Shown piece by piece: positions 47,705 through 56,321 of a stretch of DNA of 64,000 nucleotides. This DNA is from Pseudomonas kermanshahensis. Lineage in GTDB: Bacteria > Pseudomonadota > Gammaproteobacteria > Pseudomonadales > Pseudomonadaceae. The stretch spans positions 1,240,001-1,304,000 of the forward strand of contig NZ_JABWRY020000001.1 in assembly GCF_014269205.2 (NCBI RefSeq), read 5' to 3'. Position numbers and translations under genes: made by a program. Within the stretch, counting starts at the first letter, position 1; every line of letters starts with the position of its first letter. Below the pieces are notes generated by a model. It saw only the letters and a program-made list of their open reading frames with translations. It searched no databases and was not told the origin of the DNA.

Positions 47705-48184
47705 ATGAAAAAGTCGTCCGCACAAGGTTCCGAAGATCCGATCCTGCAATGGGTAACCTTCCGTCTGGACAACGAGTCCTACGGGATCAATGTCATGCAG
47801 GTGCAGGAAGTGCTGCGCTACACCGAGATCGCCCCGGTACCGGGCGCGCCGAGCTACGTGCTGGGCATCATCAACCTGCGTGGCAACGTGGTGACGGTGA
47901 TCGACACTCGCCAGCGTTTTGGCCTGATGCCGACCGAGGTGACCGACAACACCCGTATCGTCATCATCGAGGCGGACAAGCAAGTGGTCGGCATCCTGGT
48001 CGACAGCGTTGCCGAGGTGGTCTACCTGCGTCAGTCCGAGATCGAGACGGCGCCAAATGTGGGTAACGAAGAATCGGCCAAGTTCATCCAGGGTGTGTGC
48101 AACAAGAACGGCGAACTGCTGATCCTGGTGGAACTGGACAAGATGATGACCGAGGAAGAGTGGTCCGAGCTTGAGAACATCTGA
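47705..48184 (+). CDS. cheW: Chemotaxis coupling protein CheW
   Basis: 159 residues from ATG 47705 with a G-rich ribosome region. A single CheW domain (WVTFRLDNESYGINVMQVQEVLRY; VLGIINLRGNVVTVIDTRQRFG; VVGILVDSVAEVVYL). Connects CheA to receptors. Its last 14 bases overlap the DUF2802 gene. Confidence 0.96.
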   Translation: MKKSSAQGSEDPILQWVTFRLDNESYGINVMQVQEVLRYTEIAPVPGAPSYVLGIINLRGNVVTVIDTRQRFGLMPTEVTDNTRIVIIEADKQVVGILVDSVAEVVYLRQSEIETAPNVGNEESAKFIQGVCNKNGELLILVELDKMMTEEEWSELENI

Positions 48185-48581
48185 GTTGATCCTCGAGGTT
48201 GCTGTCATCTTCCTGGCGCTGCTTTGGGCGCTGGGTGTGTGGATGTTCCTCAACCACACCAAGCGTCAGCGCGAGCTGGCGGCGCAACAGGCTGCGGGCG
48301 ATGCGCTGCGTGATCAGCGTATCAAGGACCTGGCCAAGCGCCTGGACGACTACCAGAACGGTACCGTGCGCATGGGTGAGGCCATCCATGACCTGCGCGA
48401 GACGTTGGCCACCTTGCCGGATCGGCTGGAGCGGCTGGAGCAGCGTGACCCCAGCAGCGTCACCTTCAGCCAGGCGGCCAAGCTGGTCGGCATGGGCGCG
48501 AGCGTGTCCGAGCTGACCGAGACCTGCGGCCTGACCCAGGCCGAGGCGGAGTTGATGAGCAAGTTGCACCGCACCGAGTGA
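48171..48581 (+). CDS. DUF2802 membrane protein of the che operon
   Basis: 136 residues from TTG 48171; TTG 48186 is an alternative start, and both are unusual. One N-terminal membrane helix (LILEVAVIFLALLWALGVWMFL) then a coiled coil ([30 protein letters not shown]) and a C-terminal helical domain (VTFSQAAKLVGMGASVSELTETCGLTQAEAELMSKL) that resembles a helix-turn-helix-like fold. Always found after cheW in gammaproteobacterial F6-type chemotaxis clusters; function not established. Confidence 0.85.
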   Translation: MRTSELILEVAVIFLALLWALGVWMFLNHTKRQRELAAQQAAGDALRDQRIKDLAKRLDDYQNGTVRMGEAIHDLRETLATLPDRLERLEQRDPSSVTFSQAAKLVGMGASVSELTETCGLTQAEAELMSKLHRTE

Positions 48582-48595
48582 GCTGAACCCCTGGA

Positions 48596-48693
48596 GCCGC
48601 TGTGCGGCCCTTCGCAGCGCAAGGCTGCTCCTACAGGTACAGCGCCATTTTGTAGGAGCAGCCTTGTGCTGCGAAGGGCTGCGCAGCAGCCCC
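48596..48693. repeat. Inverted REP pair between convergent genes
   Basis: TTCGCAGCGCAAGGCTGCTC (48611-) and GAGCAGCCTTGTGCTGCGAA (-48675) face each other, with outer hairpins GCCGCTGTGCGGC and GGGCTGCGCAGCAGCCC. It lies between the ends of the DUF2802 gene and the minus-strand toxin gene, so it can act as a shared terminator. Confidence 0.85.
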
Positions 48694-48706
48694 AATTGCT
48701 CACAGG

Positions 48707-51445
48707 TCAGGTGGTAGCCCAGGAATGCATCCCACCTACCTTGGCCAGGCGATTGAGCGGCAAGCGGTCATGCCAGACCAGGCGCAAGGCCTCCATGTCG
48801 ACATACAGAAAGCTGTTGATGCGCGGCATCGCGTACAGGTTGTACAACTGACGAATCAGGTACAGGTCGGGCAGCAAGCGGTCGGTCACGGCGTTGAGCA
48901 TCGCCGGGCCGGTGATATGGCTGAGGCGTTTGGCGTACGCATAGAACCCTCGCGGGTCGCTGGCCAGGGTCGGCCGCGCCCGGTAGAAGTCCGGGTCGGC
49001 AAGAAAACGCGCCTGCATCTCTTCCGATATCGCCAGCAACGTCGGGTTGCCGGCATGGCTGCCGATCATGCTGGTGTTATACAGGGTGTTCATGCCCAGT
49101 TTCTGGTTGGACATGGGCGGATGCAGGAGCAACCCGTCATCGGTGGTCGCGAGCTCCACATCATTGATCGCCGCCTGTGCGCTTTGGCCCAATAGTTCGT
49201 CATCGACGTCCATGTACAGCCCACCTTCGGCGTGCAGCATCGGGTAGCGCAACACGTCTGACGCGGAAGAGAAGTTGGTGGCCACGCCATTATTGCCCTC
49301 GATCGCTGCCTGGTAATGGCTGAAATACTGACTCTGCTCGAAGGCTTTGAAAAACGCCTGGTCCTCCAATGGCAGTACTTGCAGCCCCGGCACGTTCCTG
49401 GCCAGTTCATCGACGTTGTGCGCATAGGCCTGCGGGTTTGCCTTGGAGAGGTACAGCCGGTACTGGTACGGGCCTTCTTCCAGGCGCCGGGCATTGCCAG
49501 CCAACGTCTCAAGCAGCTCGGGGCCAAGTGTCTTGTCGCCTACCCACAGCGATGTAATCCGTTGCGGGATGGGGCGAGCGCCGGCGGGAAATGGGCTGGG
49601 TAGCTGCACAGGCAGTTGCAGGTCGATACCCAGGCCACGCAGTGATGCCATGCGCATCGGGTCGGTGACGGCCCGGCCTTCGGGGTTGGCTGGGCGCATG
49701 TTGCCGGTGAGCGGTTCGGCTTCGAAGTAGGTCGGGTCTACCTCATTGGTGCCTTCCTCGGTGATGAACAGGTCGGCCTGCATGTCATAAACCAATTCAA
49801 GCTCTTCCGGGTAATCCGGCGTCTCCTCGTAATAGCTGATCATACGATCGGTGTCGCCGTTGTACCGCGGGTAGCGCCGTATAGAGTTGGCCACTGCGGC
49901 ATCGCCGTCCGGCAATGGCGCGATGGGGGCAGGGCGGTGGAAGTAAGGCGCGACATCCACCGGGGGTAAATGTGGTGGGTCGGAAGGGCTCAGCGGGTAA
50001 CCCCACTGCTCGTTCACCCGGCGCGGGGCGACGAAGCCGTCCTGCTCGAAACGCAACAGGCCCTTGCCTTTGGCCACCGCTTCCAGTGCCAGTGGCGTTG
50101 CATTGAGCAGGCCGTAGGTGATGTTGCCGATGCCGTCGAGCTTGTCGTGCAGGGTCTTGCCATTGATGGCTTGGTCAAGGCCCAGGCCCAGTTGCACGAT
50201 ACCGCCCAGCGCCAGCAAGGGCGCCAGGCCGGGCACCACGAAGGTCAGCGGCGCCAGCAGGTTGAGCGTGCTGTTGAGGTAACTGCGCCATTGGCGTTTG
50301 CTGATCTCGCTGTTGCTGGTGATGATGAAATCGGCATCGTCGTAGCAGCGCTGCCGCTGACGCAGGGCCATGGCCTGGAACAGGTCGCCGGTGATCCGCG
50401 GGTTGTACTTGCCGGGGCGGTAGTTGACATAGGTGCGCGGGGGCCAGGTGCCGTCGTCGTTGAAAAAGCCATGTTCCGGTGGCAGGCGATGGCTGCGTGG
50501 ATATTCGCCCAAGCCTTCAAGGGCGGTGTCCAGGCCGCTGAAGTCGATACCCTGGGGGCCATCGGCCAAGCGAAAGTGTTGCTTGAGCGCCTGGCGCCGG
50601 GTGGCGTCCTTGCAGTGTTGGCCGACCCAATCTTTCAACAGGGCTTCGCTGGCGAATTCCAGCAGGGGCGAGCTGTTGCCGGGTACATAGAGCAACGTCA
50701 GGTCGCTGTGGCTGTCGTTGATGTACAGCAGGTCCGTGGATGCGTAGCCGTAAATGCTCAGGGTGCTCAGGCGCAGGCCCTTGCCGCGTGGGATGACATC
50801 GGCCGCGCGCCAGGCCAGTTGGCGCGCGGCGTCGCTGAGGCTGCCGTCGCCGATCTGCTTGTTGCAGGCAGCAAGGAAGTTGAGTTTGCAGCACAGGCGG
50901 TAGCTGGGCATTTGATCGCGCCAGTAAGCGTCGAGCGACGCCTTGTAGCGGGTGTGGAAGTCCAGTGCCTCAATGTGACGCTGCAGGGCTTCGGCGCGCA
51001 CGTTCAGTAGCGTCGAGTGGTCGTAGCGGGCAGGTTCGGTACGCTTGAACAGGCCGTTGAACACCTCATACCAGGCCCCGTTGTCGACGTGCGGTTGTGC
51101 CGGGAGTTGCTCGACACAGGTGATTGGGCCGTCTTCGGGCAGCCTGCCGGCCCAGGGGGCTTTGAACAGGCCGCCGAAAAAGTCGTTGTTGGATTCACCT
51201 TGCCAGTTCATCAGCACGGCTTGCGTCAGGCTCACACGCTGCACCACCTGTGCCTGGTACTGGGTGGCTCCGGCCGGGTGTATGTGCAGCGTCACCACCT
51301 CGACCTGGTCGGGGTCCAGGTGCACGCCTTGTGTCGCCAGCCAGTCCTGGATGGCCTGCTTGGCGTCGCGGTCGGGGCGGGGCAGGGTGGCTAGATGATT
51401 GCGTACGTACTGCACGCCAGCCGCGTTAATGTGGGTGGTCGGCAT
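48707..51445 (-). CDS. Putative TcdA/TcdB-type glucosyltransferase toxin with N-terminal DUF6543-like region
   Basis: 912 residues from ATG 51445, with CGGAGA six bases upstream; the frame is open to 51640 but without a ribosome site. Residues about 60-430 resemble the DUF6543 'dermonecrotic toxin' region of Pseudomonas proteins and end in a hydrophobic stretch (395-424) that may insert in a membrane. Residues about 626-880 resemble GT44: IPQRITSLWVGD (Trp634), SDVLR (Asp730, Arg733), then GGLYMDVDDE (Tyr744, Asp746, Asp748). The spacing D-x2-R-x10-Y-x-D-x-D equals that of TcdB D270/R273/Y284/D286/D288. No signal peptide or autoprotease seen. Predicted to glycosylate a host or competitor protein. 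Confidence 0.8.
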   Translation of the reverse strand: MPTTHINAAGVQYVRNHLATLPRPDRDAKQAIQDWLATQGVHLDPDQVEVVTLHIHPAGATQYQAQVVQRVSLTQAVLMNWQGESNNDFFGGLFKAPWAGRLPEDGPITCVEQLPAQPHVDNGAWYEVFNGLFKRTEPARYDHSTLLNVRAEALQRHIEALDFHTRYKASLDAYWRDQMPSYRLCCKLNFLAACNKQIGDGSLSDAARQLAWRAADVIPRGKGLRLSTLSIYGYASTDLLYINDSHSDLTLLYVPGNSSPLLEFASEALLKDWVGQHCKDATRRQALKQHFRLADGPQGIDFSGLDTALEGLGEYPRSHRLPPEHGFFNDDGTWPPRTYVNYRPGKYNPRITGDLFQAMALRQRQRCYDDADFIITSNSEISKRQWRSYLNSTLNLLAPLTFVVPGLAPLLALGGIVQLGLGLDQAINGKTLHDKLDGIGNITYGLLNATPLALEAVAKGKGLLRFEQDGFVAPRRVNEQWGYPLSPSDPPHLPPVDVAPYFHRPAPIAPLPDGDAAVANSIRRYPRYNGDTDRMISYYEETPDYPEELELVYDMQADLFITEEGTNEVDPTYFEAEPLTGNMRPANPEGRAVTDPMRMASLRGLGIDLQLPVQLPSPFPAGARPIPQRITSLWVGDKTLGPELLETLAGNARRLEEGPYQYRLYLSKANPQAYAHNVDELARNVPGLQVLPLEDQAFFKAFEQSQYFSHYQAAIEGNNGVATNFSSASDVLRYPMLHAEGGLYMDVDDELLGQSAQAAINDVELATTDDGLLLHPPMSNQKLGMNTLYNTSMIGSHAGNPTLLAISEEMQARFLADPDFYRARPTLASDPRGFYAYAKRLSHITGPAMLNAVTDRLLPDLYLIRQLYNLYAMPRINSFLYVDMEALRLVWHDRLPLNRLAKVGGMHSWATT

Positions 51446-51527
51446 GTCGGTCTCCGTGATGCGGGAAAAACCACAGGATCGACCGACAGGGCCAGGGTGC
51501 GACGGTAGATAATGCTTGCCGGGCGGT

Positions 51528-51866
51528 TCAGCCCGACTTGCCGGGCAGGCGCGGCAACAGCTCGGTGACGTCACGCTCGGGTTTGGCGGAATCGTCGAAG
51601 CCTGGCGGCACCTTGCCGCGCAGTTGCCAGGCAAAGGCAATGATCTCGGCGATGGTCAGGTACAGCGCCTCGGGTATCTGATCGCCCAGCTCCAGCCGTG
51701 CCAGCAGGCGCACCAGCTCGGCGTTTTCGTAGATCGGCACCTCGTGTTGGCGGGCCAGGGCGAGGATGGCTTCGGCTAGGGCATCGTCGCCCTTGGCGCT
51801 GAGGGTGGGCGCCTGTTGGCCGTCGTAGCTCAGGGCAATGGCCTGACGGGGTGGGTTGAGGCTCAT
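51528..51866 (-). CDS. FlhB C-terminal-like protein (FlhX-type export switch paralogue)
   Basis: 112 residues from ATG 51866; its start overlaps the stop of the upstream FliK-like gene (ATGA). It matches only the end of the FlhB cytoplasmic domain (QAIALSYDGQQAPTLSAKG; ARQHEVPIYENAELVRLLARLELGDQIPEALYLTIAEIIAFAW). No membrane helices and no NPTH site. Free FlhB tails (FlhX) are known in some bacteria and can replace the cleaved FlhB fragment. Its pairing with a FliK-like gene suggests an extra specificity-switch pair. Confidence 0.88.
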   Translation of the reverse strand: MSLNPPRQAIALSYDGQQAPTLSAKGDDALAEAILALARQHEVPIYENAELVRLLARLELGDQIPEALYLTIAEIIAFAWQLRGKVPPGFDDSAKPERDVTELLPRLPGKSG

Positions 51867-53419
51867 GCGTTTTCGTCCACCCAGCGTTGTTCGACCCGCG
51901 TGCGGGGGCCTTGAGGAGGGATGCCGGGGTGGCATTCCAGGTCGCCGACGTCCAGGCCGCGGGCCAGCAGGCGCTCGCGCAATGTGCCGAGCTGGCTGTC
52001 GATCAGCCGTGCGGTGGGTTCACGTTCTGCCCACAGCTGGCCATTCAAGCGGCCCTGGCTCAACTGGGCCTGGACTTGCAGCGGGCCAAGCGGCGCGAGG
52101 TCAAAGGCCAGCTCGATGCGCCACAGGGCCTGCAGCGGGTCTTGCGATGCCTGCTGGCGGTCGGCTTGCTGCTGCGGCGTTTCCTCGCGTTGCAGCTTGA
52201 CTTGCAGCGGGATGAACTCCTGGCCATGGCGAATGGGGACTTCGGTCTGCCAGGTGGTTTGCAGGTTGCCGTTTTCAAGGGTGCCAGTTTGCTGCAGGCT
52301 GCTCATGGCGTGGCTTTGCAGGCGCGAGACAGCCGCCGCGGCCAGACGCAGCAGTTGTTGCAGGTCACCTTCGTCTTCCATGGCCTTGAGCAGCCGTGAG
52401 GGCAGCGGAAACGCCCCCGGCTGGGGTTTCGGGCTGACTCGGTCGAGCATGCCCAGCGCCCCGCGCGCCAAGGCCGGCATTGTCAGGGCCAAGGTGCTGG
52501 GCGCTAGGGCGGGTGCGCCGGGTGAGGTGACCGAGGCCTGGGTCACCAACCTGAGCAGGTGCGCCTTGAGGTCGGTCGCGACGCTTGCTGGCAGGCCGCC
52601 CAGCAGCTTTGCCTCGAGGAAGACGCCGCTGTTGTTCAGGGCCTGGGCGACGGCCTTGGCATCGCCGAGCTGGCGCGCGTCCGGCAGGCCGGCGAGCACG
52701 CGGTCGGCGGTCGCGCGCAAATCGCCGTCGGCGCCGGGGTCGCGGGCGAGCTGTTGCAATGCGCTGAGCAGGCCCGGTAACGAGGCCTGACGGTTTTGCT
52801 GGGTGAGCAGTTGCTGAGCAATGCTCAGCTGGTCTTGCCGGCCACTGAGTGGCACGAATTGCAGCGACTGGTCGCCTTGCACCCGCGCGCTGAGCAGGCT
52901 GCCCACCGGCAGCGGGCGTGGGCTGTCGATGGTCAGGGTGGCGCCGGCCTGGGCACTGTTGAGCAGGCTGACCAGCGAACGGTAACCGGCGGCCTGGCCT
53001 TGCGCTTGAAGGATGGGCTGGTTGGTCAGGACCTTGCCTTGCAGCAGGGTGCCGACCGGTACCTTGGCCGTGTCCAGGCGGGTGAGGGTGGCGATGTTGC
53101 TGGTGCTGGCCTGTTGCAACAGGATGGCCAGGCGATTGCCTTCGGTTTGACTGACCGTGACCTGGCTGCCCGGGGGCAAGGGCTGGCTGGCACTGGCGTG
53201 CAGTTGGGTCTGGGCGCCGTTGGCCTGCATCAGCCGCAGCACGAGCTGGAATTCCCGGCCCAGCTGGCGCATCGACAACACCTCGGCCTGTGCCGTTTCG
53301 CCCGGGGCCAGCAAGCCGGGTTGTGCTTGCGTGAGGCGCAGCAGTTCGCCGGTCATGCCCGCCTTGATGGTCTGGGCGCTGATCGCGGTTTGTGCGCCGA
53401 GACTATTGATTTCAGTCAT
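51863..53419 (-). CDS. Second FliK-like hook-length control domain protein
   Basis: 518 residues from ATG 53419; a TTG at 53431 is an alternative start. Residues 1-400 are Gln/Leu/Ala/Ser-rich with repeated short beta-prone stretches (LLRLTQAQPGLLAPGETAQ; QVTVSQTEGNRLAILLQQA). The C-terminal part (about 405-510) has the Flg_hook pattern (LWRIELAFDLAPLGPLQVQA; LIDSQLGTLRERLLARGLDVG). It precedes and overlaps the FlhB-tail gene. The true hook ruler is fliK at 27162, so this one may act on another substrate class or modulate the switch. Confidence 0.85.
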   Translation of the reverse strand: MTEINSLGAQTAISAQTIKAGMTGELLRLTQAQPGLLAPGETAQAEVLSMRQLGREFQLVLRLMQANGAQTQLHASASQPLPPGSQVTVSQTEGNRLAILLQQASTSNIATLTRLDTAKVPVGTLLQGKVLTNQPILQAQGQAAGYRSLVSLLNSAQAGATLTIDSPRPLPVGSLLSARVQGDQSLQFVPLSGRQDQLSIAQQLLTQQNRQASLPGLLSALQQLARDPGADGDLRATADRVLAGLPDARQLGDAKAVAQALNNSGVFLEAKLLGGLPASVATDLKAHLLRLVTQASVTSPGAPALAPSTLALTMPALARGALGMLDRVSPKPQPGAFPLPSRLLKAMEDEGDLQQLLRLAAAAVSRLQSHAMSSLQQTGTLENGNLQTTWQTEVPIRHGQEFIPLQVKLQREETPQQQADRQQASQDPLQALWRIELAFDLAPLGPLQVQAQLSQGRLNGQLWAEREPTARLIDSQLGTLRERLLARGLDVGDLECHPGIPPQGPRTRVEQRWVDENA

Positions 53420-53421
53420 GA

Positions 53422-53431
53422 TTGTATACAA
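53422..53431. promoter_or_regulatory. 10-bp perfect palindrome TTGTATACAA before fliK2
   Basis: TTGTATACAA lies three bases upstream of the FliK-like start codon on the minus strand and about 150 bases upstream of ccmA. Its position suits an operator or a translational control site. It may be chance. Confidence 0.3.
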
Positions 53432-53449
53432 CCTGTCGAACCCGCCCTC

Positions 53450-53477
53450 TTGGCAGCGAGGCCGTGCATGTAATAAT
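53450..53477 (+). promoter_or_regulatory. Candidate sigma-70 promoter of the ccm operon
   Basis: TTGGCA (53450-53455), 16 bases, AATAAT (53472-53477): 5/6 matches in each box or close to it. It points to ccmA, 108 bases downstream, in the divergent gap 53420-53584. Confidence 0.5.
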
Positions 53478-53584
53478 GCCGCCCGTCCGCCACTGCCACT
53501 GTAACGGCAGGGAGGGGGGCGACTTGAGGCACTGGGTTCAAGATCGGCGACTGGTCTTGAACCCTACACAGATAAGGCGAAACC

Positions 53585-54217
53585 GTGACCCTTCACCTCC
53601 AAGCCGCGGGCCTGGCCTGCGAGCGCGACTGGCGCCTGCTGTTCGAGCACCTGGATTTCGAGCTGCGGCCCGGCGACATGCTGCAGATCAGTGGCCCCAA
53701 CGGCAGCGGCAAGACGAGCTTGTTGCGCCTGCTGGCCGGGTTGATGCAGCCGACTGCCGGGCAGATTCTGCTCGGCGGCCAGCCGTTGGCCGAACAGCGC
53801 CATGCCCTGGCCAGCATCCTGCTGTGGATTGGCCATGCTGCGGGGATCAAGGACCTGCTCACCGCCGAGGAGAACCTCACCTGGCTCTGTGCTTTGCACC
53901 AACCGGCCAGCGCCGAGGCGATCTGGGCGGCGTTGGCGGCGGTCGGCCTGCGCGGTTTCGAAGACGTGCCTTGCCATACATTGTCCGCCGGCCAGCAGCG
54001 CCGTGTGGCCCTGGCCCGGTTGTACCTCGAAAGCCCCCCTTTGTGGATTCTCGACGAGCCGTTCACTGCCCTCGACAAACAAGGCGTGGCGCAGCTCGAA
54101 GCGCACCTGGCGGCGCATTGCGAGCAGGGCGGCACCGTGGTGCTGACCACCCACCACAGCCTCGAACGCAAACCGTCGGGCTACCGTGAACTGAACCTGG
54201 GGCAATGGGCGGCATGA
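53585..54217 (+). CDS. ccmA: Heme exporter ATP-binding protein CcmA
   Basis: 210 residues, an ABC ATPase: Walker A GPNGSGKT (37-44), signature [14 protein letters not shown], Walker [14 protein letters not shown], and switch His in LTTHHSLE. With CcmB it releases holo-CcmE from the CcmC complex during cytochrome c maturation. First gene of ccmABCDEFGHI; overlaps ccmB by four bases. Confidence 0.95.
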   Translation: MTLHLQAAGLACERDWRLLFEHLDFELRPGDMLQISGPNGSGKTSLLRLLAGLMQPTAGQILLGGQPLAEQRHALASILLWIGHAAGIKDLLTAEENLTWLCALHQPASAEAIWAALAAVGLRGFEDVPCHTLSAGQQRRVALARLYLESPPLWILDEPFTALDKQGVAQLEAHLAAHCEQGGTVVLTTHHSLERKPSGYRELNLGQWAA

Positions 54218-54882
54218 GCGTATTCATCCTGTTGTTGCGCCGCGAAGCGCGCCTGTTGTTCCGTCGCCCAGCCGAGCTGGCCAACCCGCTGGTGTTCTTC
54301 GCCATCGTCGTGGCCCTGTTCCCGCTGGCGGTCGGCCCTGAGAGCCAATTGTTGCAAACCTTGTCGCCGGGCCTGGTGTGGGTGGCGGCCTTGCTGGCCG
54401 TGCTGCTGTCGCTGGACGGCCTGTTCCGCAGCGATTTCGAGGATGGCTCTTTGGAGCAATGGGTGCTGTCGCCGCATCCGCTGGCGCTCCTGGTATTGGC
54501 CAAGGTGCTGGCGCACTGGATCTTTTCCGGCCTGGCGCTGGTATTGTTGGCGCCACTGTTGGCACTGATGCTGGGGCTGCCGAGCCATTGCCTGCCTGTG
54601 CTGCTCGCCTCGTTGCTGCTGGGTACGCCCGTGCTGAGCCTGTTGGGCGCGGTGGGGGCGGCGCTGACGGTCGGTCTTAAACGCGGTGGTCTGCTGCTGG
54701 CATTGCTGATTCTGCCGTTGTATATCCCTGTATTGATCCTGGGCAGTGGTGCGTTGCAGGCGGCGTTGCAGAATATGCCAGCCACCGGCCATCTGCTCTG
54801 GCTTGCCAGCCTCACGGCCCTGGCGGTGACACTGGCACCCTTTGCGATAGCGGCCGGCCTGAAGATCAGCGTCGGCGAATAA
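54214..54882 (+). CDS. ccmB: Heme exporter membrane protein CcmB
   Basis: 222 residues from ATG 54214 (ATGA overlap with ccmA; an ATG three codons earlier is possible). Six membrane helices with the CcmB motif [26 protein letters not shown]. Membrane partner of CcmA. Confidence 0.94.
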   Translation: MSVFILLLRREARLLFRRPAELANPLVFFAIVVALFPLAVGPESQLLQTLSPGLVWVAALLAVLLSLDGLFRSDFEDGSLEQWVLSPHPLALLVLAKVLAHWIFSGLALVLLAPLLALMLGLPSHCLPVLLASLLLGTPVLSLLGAVGAALTVGLKRGGLLLALLILPLYIPVLILGSGALQAALQNMPATGHLLWLASLTALAVTLAPFAIAAGLKISVGE

Positions 54883-54928
54883 CGAGTCCTGGGCTCTCAA
54901 GCCTGGCTAATACCCTGGATGTACCCTG

Positions 54929-55696
54929 ATGAAAATGAGTTGGACGTGGTTCCACAAGCTCGGTTCCCCCAAATGGTTCTATGCCATCAGCGGCCGTCTG
55001 TTGCCGTGGCTGGCCATTGCCTCCCTTGCGCTGCTGCTGGTGGGCATCACCTGGGGCCTGGCATTCGCGCCCCAGGACTACCAGCAGGGCAACAGTTTCC
55101 GCATCATCTACATCCATGTGCCGGCGGCGATACTGGCGCAGTCCTGCTACGTGCTGCTGGCGGTGGCCGGGGTGGTGGGGCTGGTGTGGAAGATGAAACT
55201 GGCCGACGTCGCCCTGCAGTGCGCAGCGCCGATCGGCGCCTGGATGACCGCCGTGGCGCTGGTCACCGGTGCCATCTGGGGCAAGCCGACCTGGGGCAGC
55301 TGGTGGGTGTGGGATGCCCGCCTTACGTCGATGTTGATTCTGCTGTTCCTGTACTTCGGCATCATTGCGCTGGGCCAGGCAATCAGTAATCGTGACAGCG
55401 CGGCCAAGGCCTGTGCGGTGCTGGCGATTGTCGGTGTGATCAACATCCCAATCATCAAGTACTCGGTGGAGTGGTGGAACACCCTGCACCAGGGCGCCAC
55501 GTTCACCCTGACCGAAAAACCCGCGATGCCTGCCGAAATGTGGTTGCCGCTGCTGTGCACGGCGCTGGGTTTCTACTGTTTCTTCGGCGTGGTGCTGTTG
55601 ATGCGCATGCGCCTTGAAGTGCTCAAGCGTGAGGCACGCGCCAGTTGGGTCAAGGAGGAAGTATTGAACAGCCTGGGGCGGAGGGCCGCACGATGA
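54929..55696 (+). CDS. ccmC: Heme handling protein CcmC
   Basis: 255 residues, six membrane helices, and the periplasmic tryptophan-rich heme motif ([21 protein letters not shown]) between two conserved His ([22 protein letters not shown]). It attaches heme to CcmE. ccmD overlaps its end by four bases. Confidence 0.95.
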   Translation: MKMSWTWFHKLGSPKWFYAISGRLLPWLAIASLALLLVGITWGLAFAPQDYQQGNSFRIIYIHVPAAILAQSCYVLLAVAGVVGLVWKMKLADVALQCAAPIGAWMTAVALVTGAIWGKPTWGSWWVWDARLTSMLILLFLYFGIIALGQAISNRDSAAKACAVLAIVGVINIPIIKYSVEWWNTLHQGATFTLTEKPAMPAEMWLPLLCTALGFYCFFGVVLLMRMRLEVLKREARASWVKEEVLNSLGRRAAR

Positions 55697-55869
55697 GTTT
55701 TGCCTCGTTCGGTGATTTTCTCGCCATGGGCCACCATGGCCTGTACGTGTGGACGGCCTATGGCATCTGCCTGGCGGTGCTGGCGCTGAATGTCGCCGCG
55801 CCGCTGCTGGCCCGCCGTCGCTACCTGCAAGAAGAGGCGCGCCGTTTGCGCCGGGAGAACAACCAGTGA
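55693..55869 (+). CDS. ccmD: Heme exporter small protein CcmD
   Basis: 58 residues from ATG 55693, with one membrane helix ([24 protein letters not shown]) and a basic tail ([18 protein letters not shown]), the normal CcmD layout. It releases CcmE from CcmABC. It overlaps ccmC and ccmE. Confidence 0.93.
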   Translation: MSFASFGDFLAMGHHGLYVWTAYGICLAVLALNVAAPLLARRRYLQEEARRLRRENNQ

Positions 55870-56321
55870 ATCCGCAGCGCAAGAAACGCCTGTTGCTCAT
55901 CGTCGGCCTGTTGGTCGGTGTCGGGGTTGCCGTCGGCTTTGCCCTGAGCGCCTTGCAGCAGAACATCAACCTGTTCTACACCCCCACTCAGATCGCCAAC
56001 GGCGAGGCGCCGCAGGATACCCGTATCCGTGCCGGTGGCATGGTCGAAAAAGGCTCGGTGCAGCGTTCGGCCGACTCGCTCGACGTGCGCTTCGTGGTCA
56101 CCGACTTCAACAAGTCGGTGCCGATCACCTACCGCGGCATCCTCCCCGACCTGTTCCGCGAAGGGCAGGGCATCGTTGCCCTGGGCAAGCTCAATGCCGA
56201 GGGCGTGGTGGTGGCCGATGAAGTGCTGGCCAAGCACGACGAAAAATACATGCCGCCCGAGGTCACCAAGGCCCTGAAAGAAAGCGGCCAAGCCGCCGCC
56301 GGCGCGGGGGCCAAACCATGA
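55866..56321 (+). CDS. ccmE: Heme chaperone CcmE
   Basis: 151 residues from GTG 55866. One N-terminal membrane helix (about 8-29), then a periplasmic OB-fold. The heme-binding His124 and Tyr128 are in [13 protein letters not shown]. It carries heme covalently from CcmC to CcmF. Overlaps ccmD and ccmF by four bases each. Confidence 0.95.
   Translation: MNPQRKKRLLLIVGLLVGVGVAVGFALSALQQNINLFYTPTQIANGEAPQDTRIRAGGMVEKGSVQRSADSLDVRFVVTDFNKSVPITYRGILPDLFREGQGIVALGKLNAEGVVVADEVLAKHDEKYMPPEVTKALKESGQAAAGAGAKP

Noticed and set aside
51446..51640. 65-codon upstream extension of the toxin frame
   Set aside because: Overlaps the FlhB-tail gene in another frame, low-complexity Pro/Ser/Arg sequence, no ribosome site; ATG 51445 has CGGAGA.
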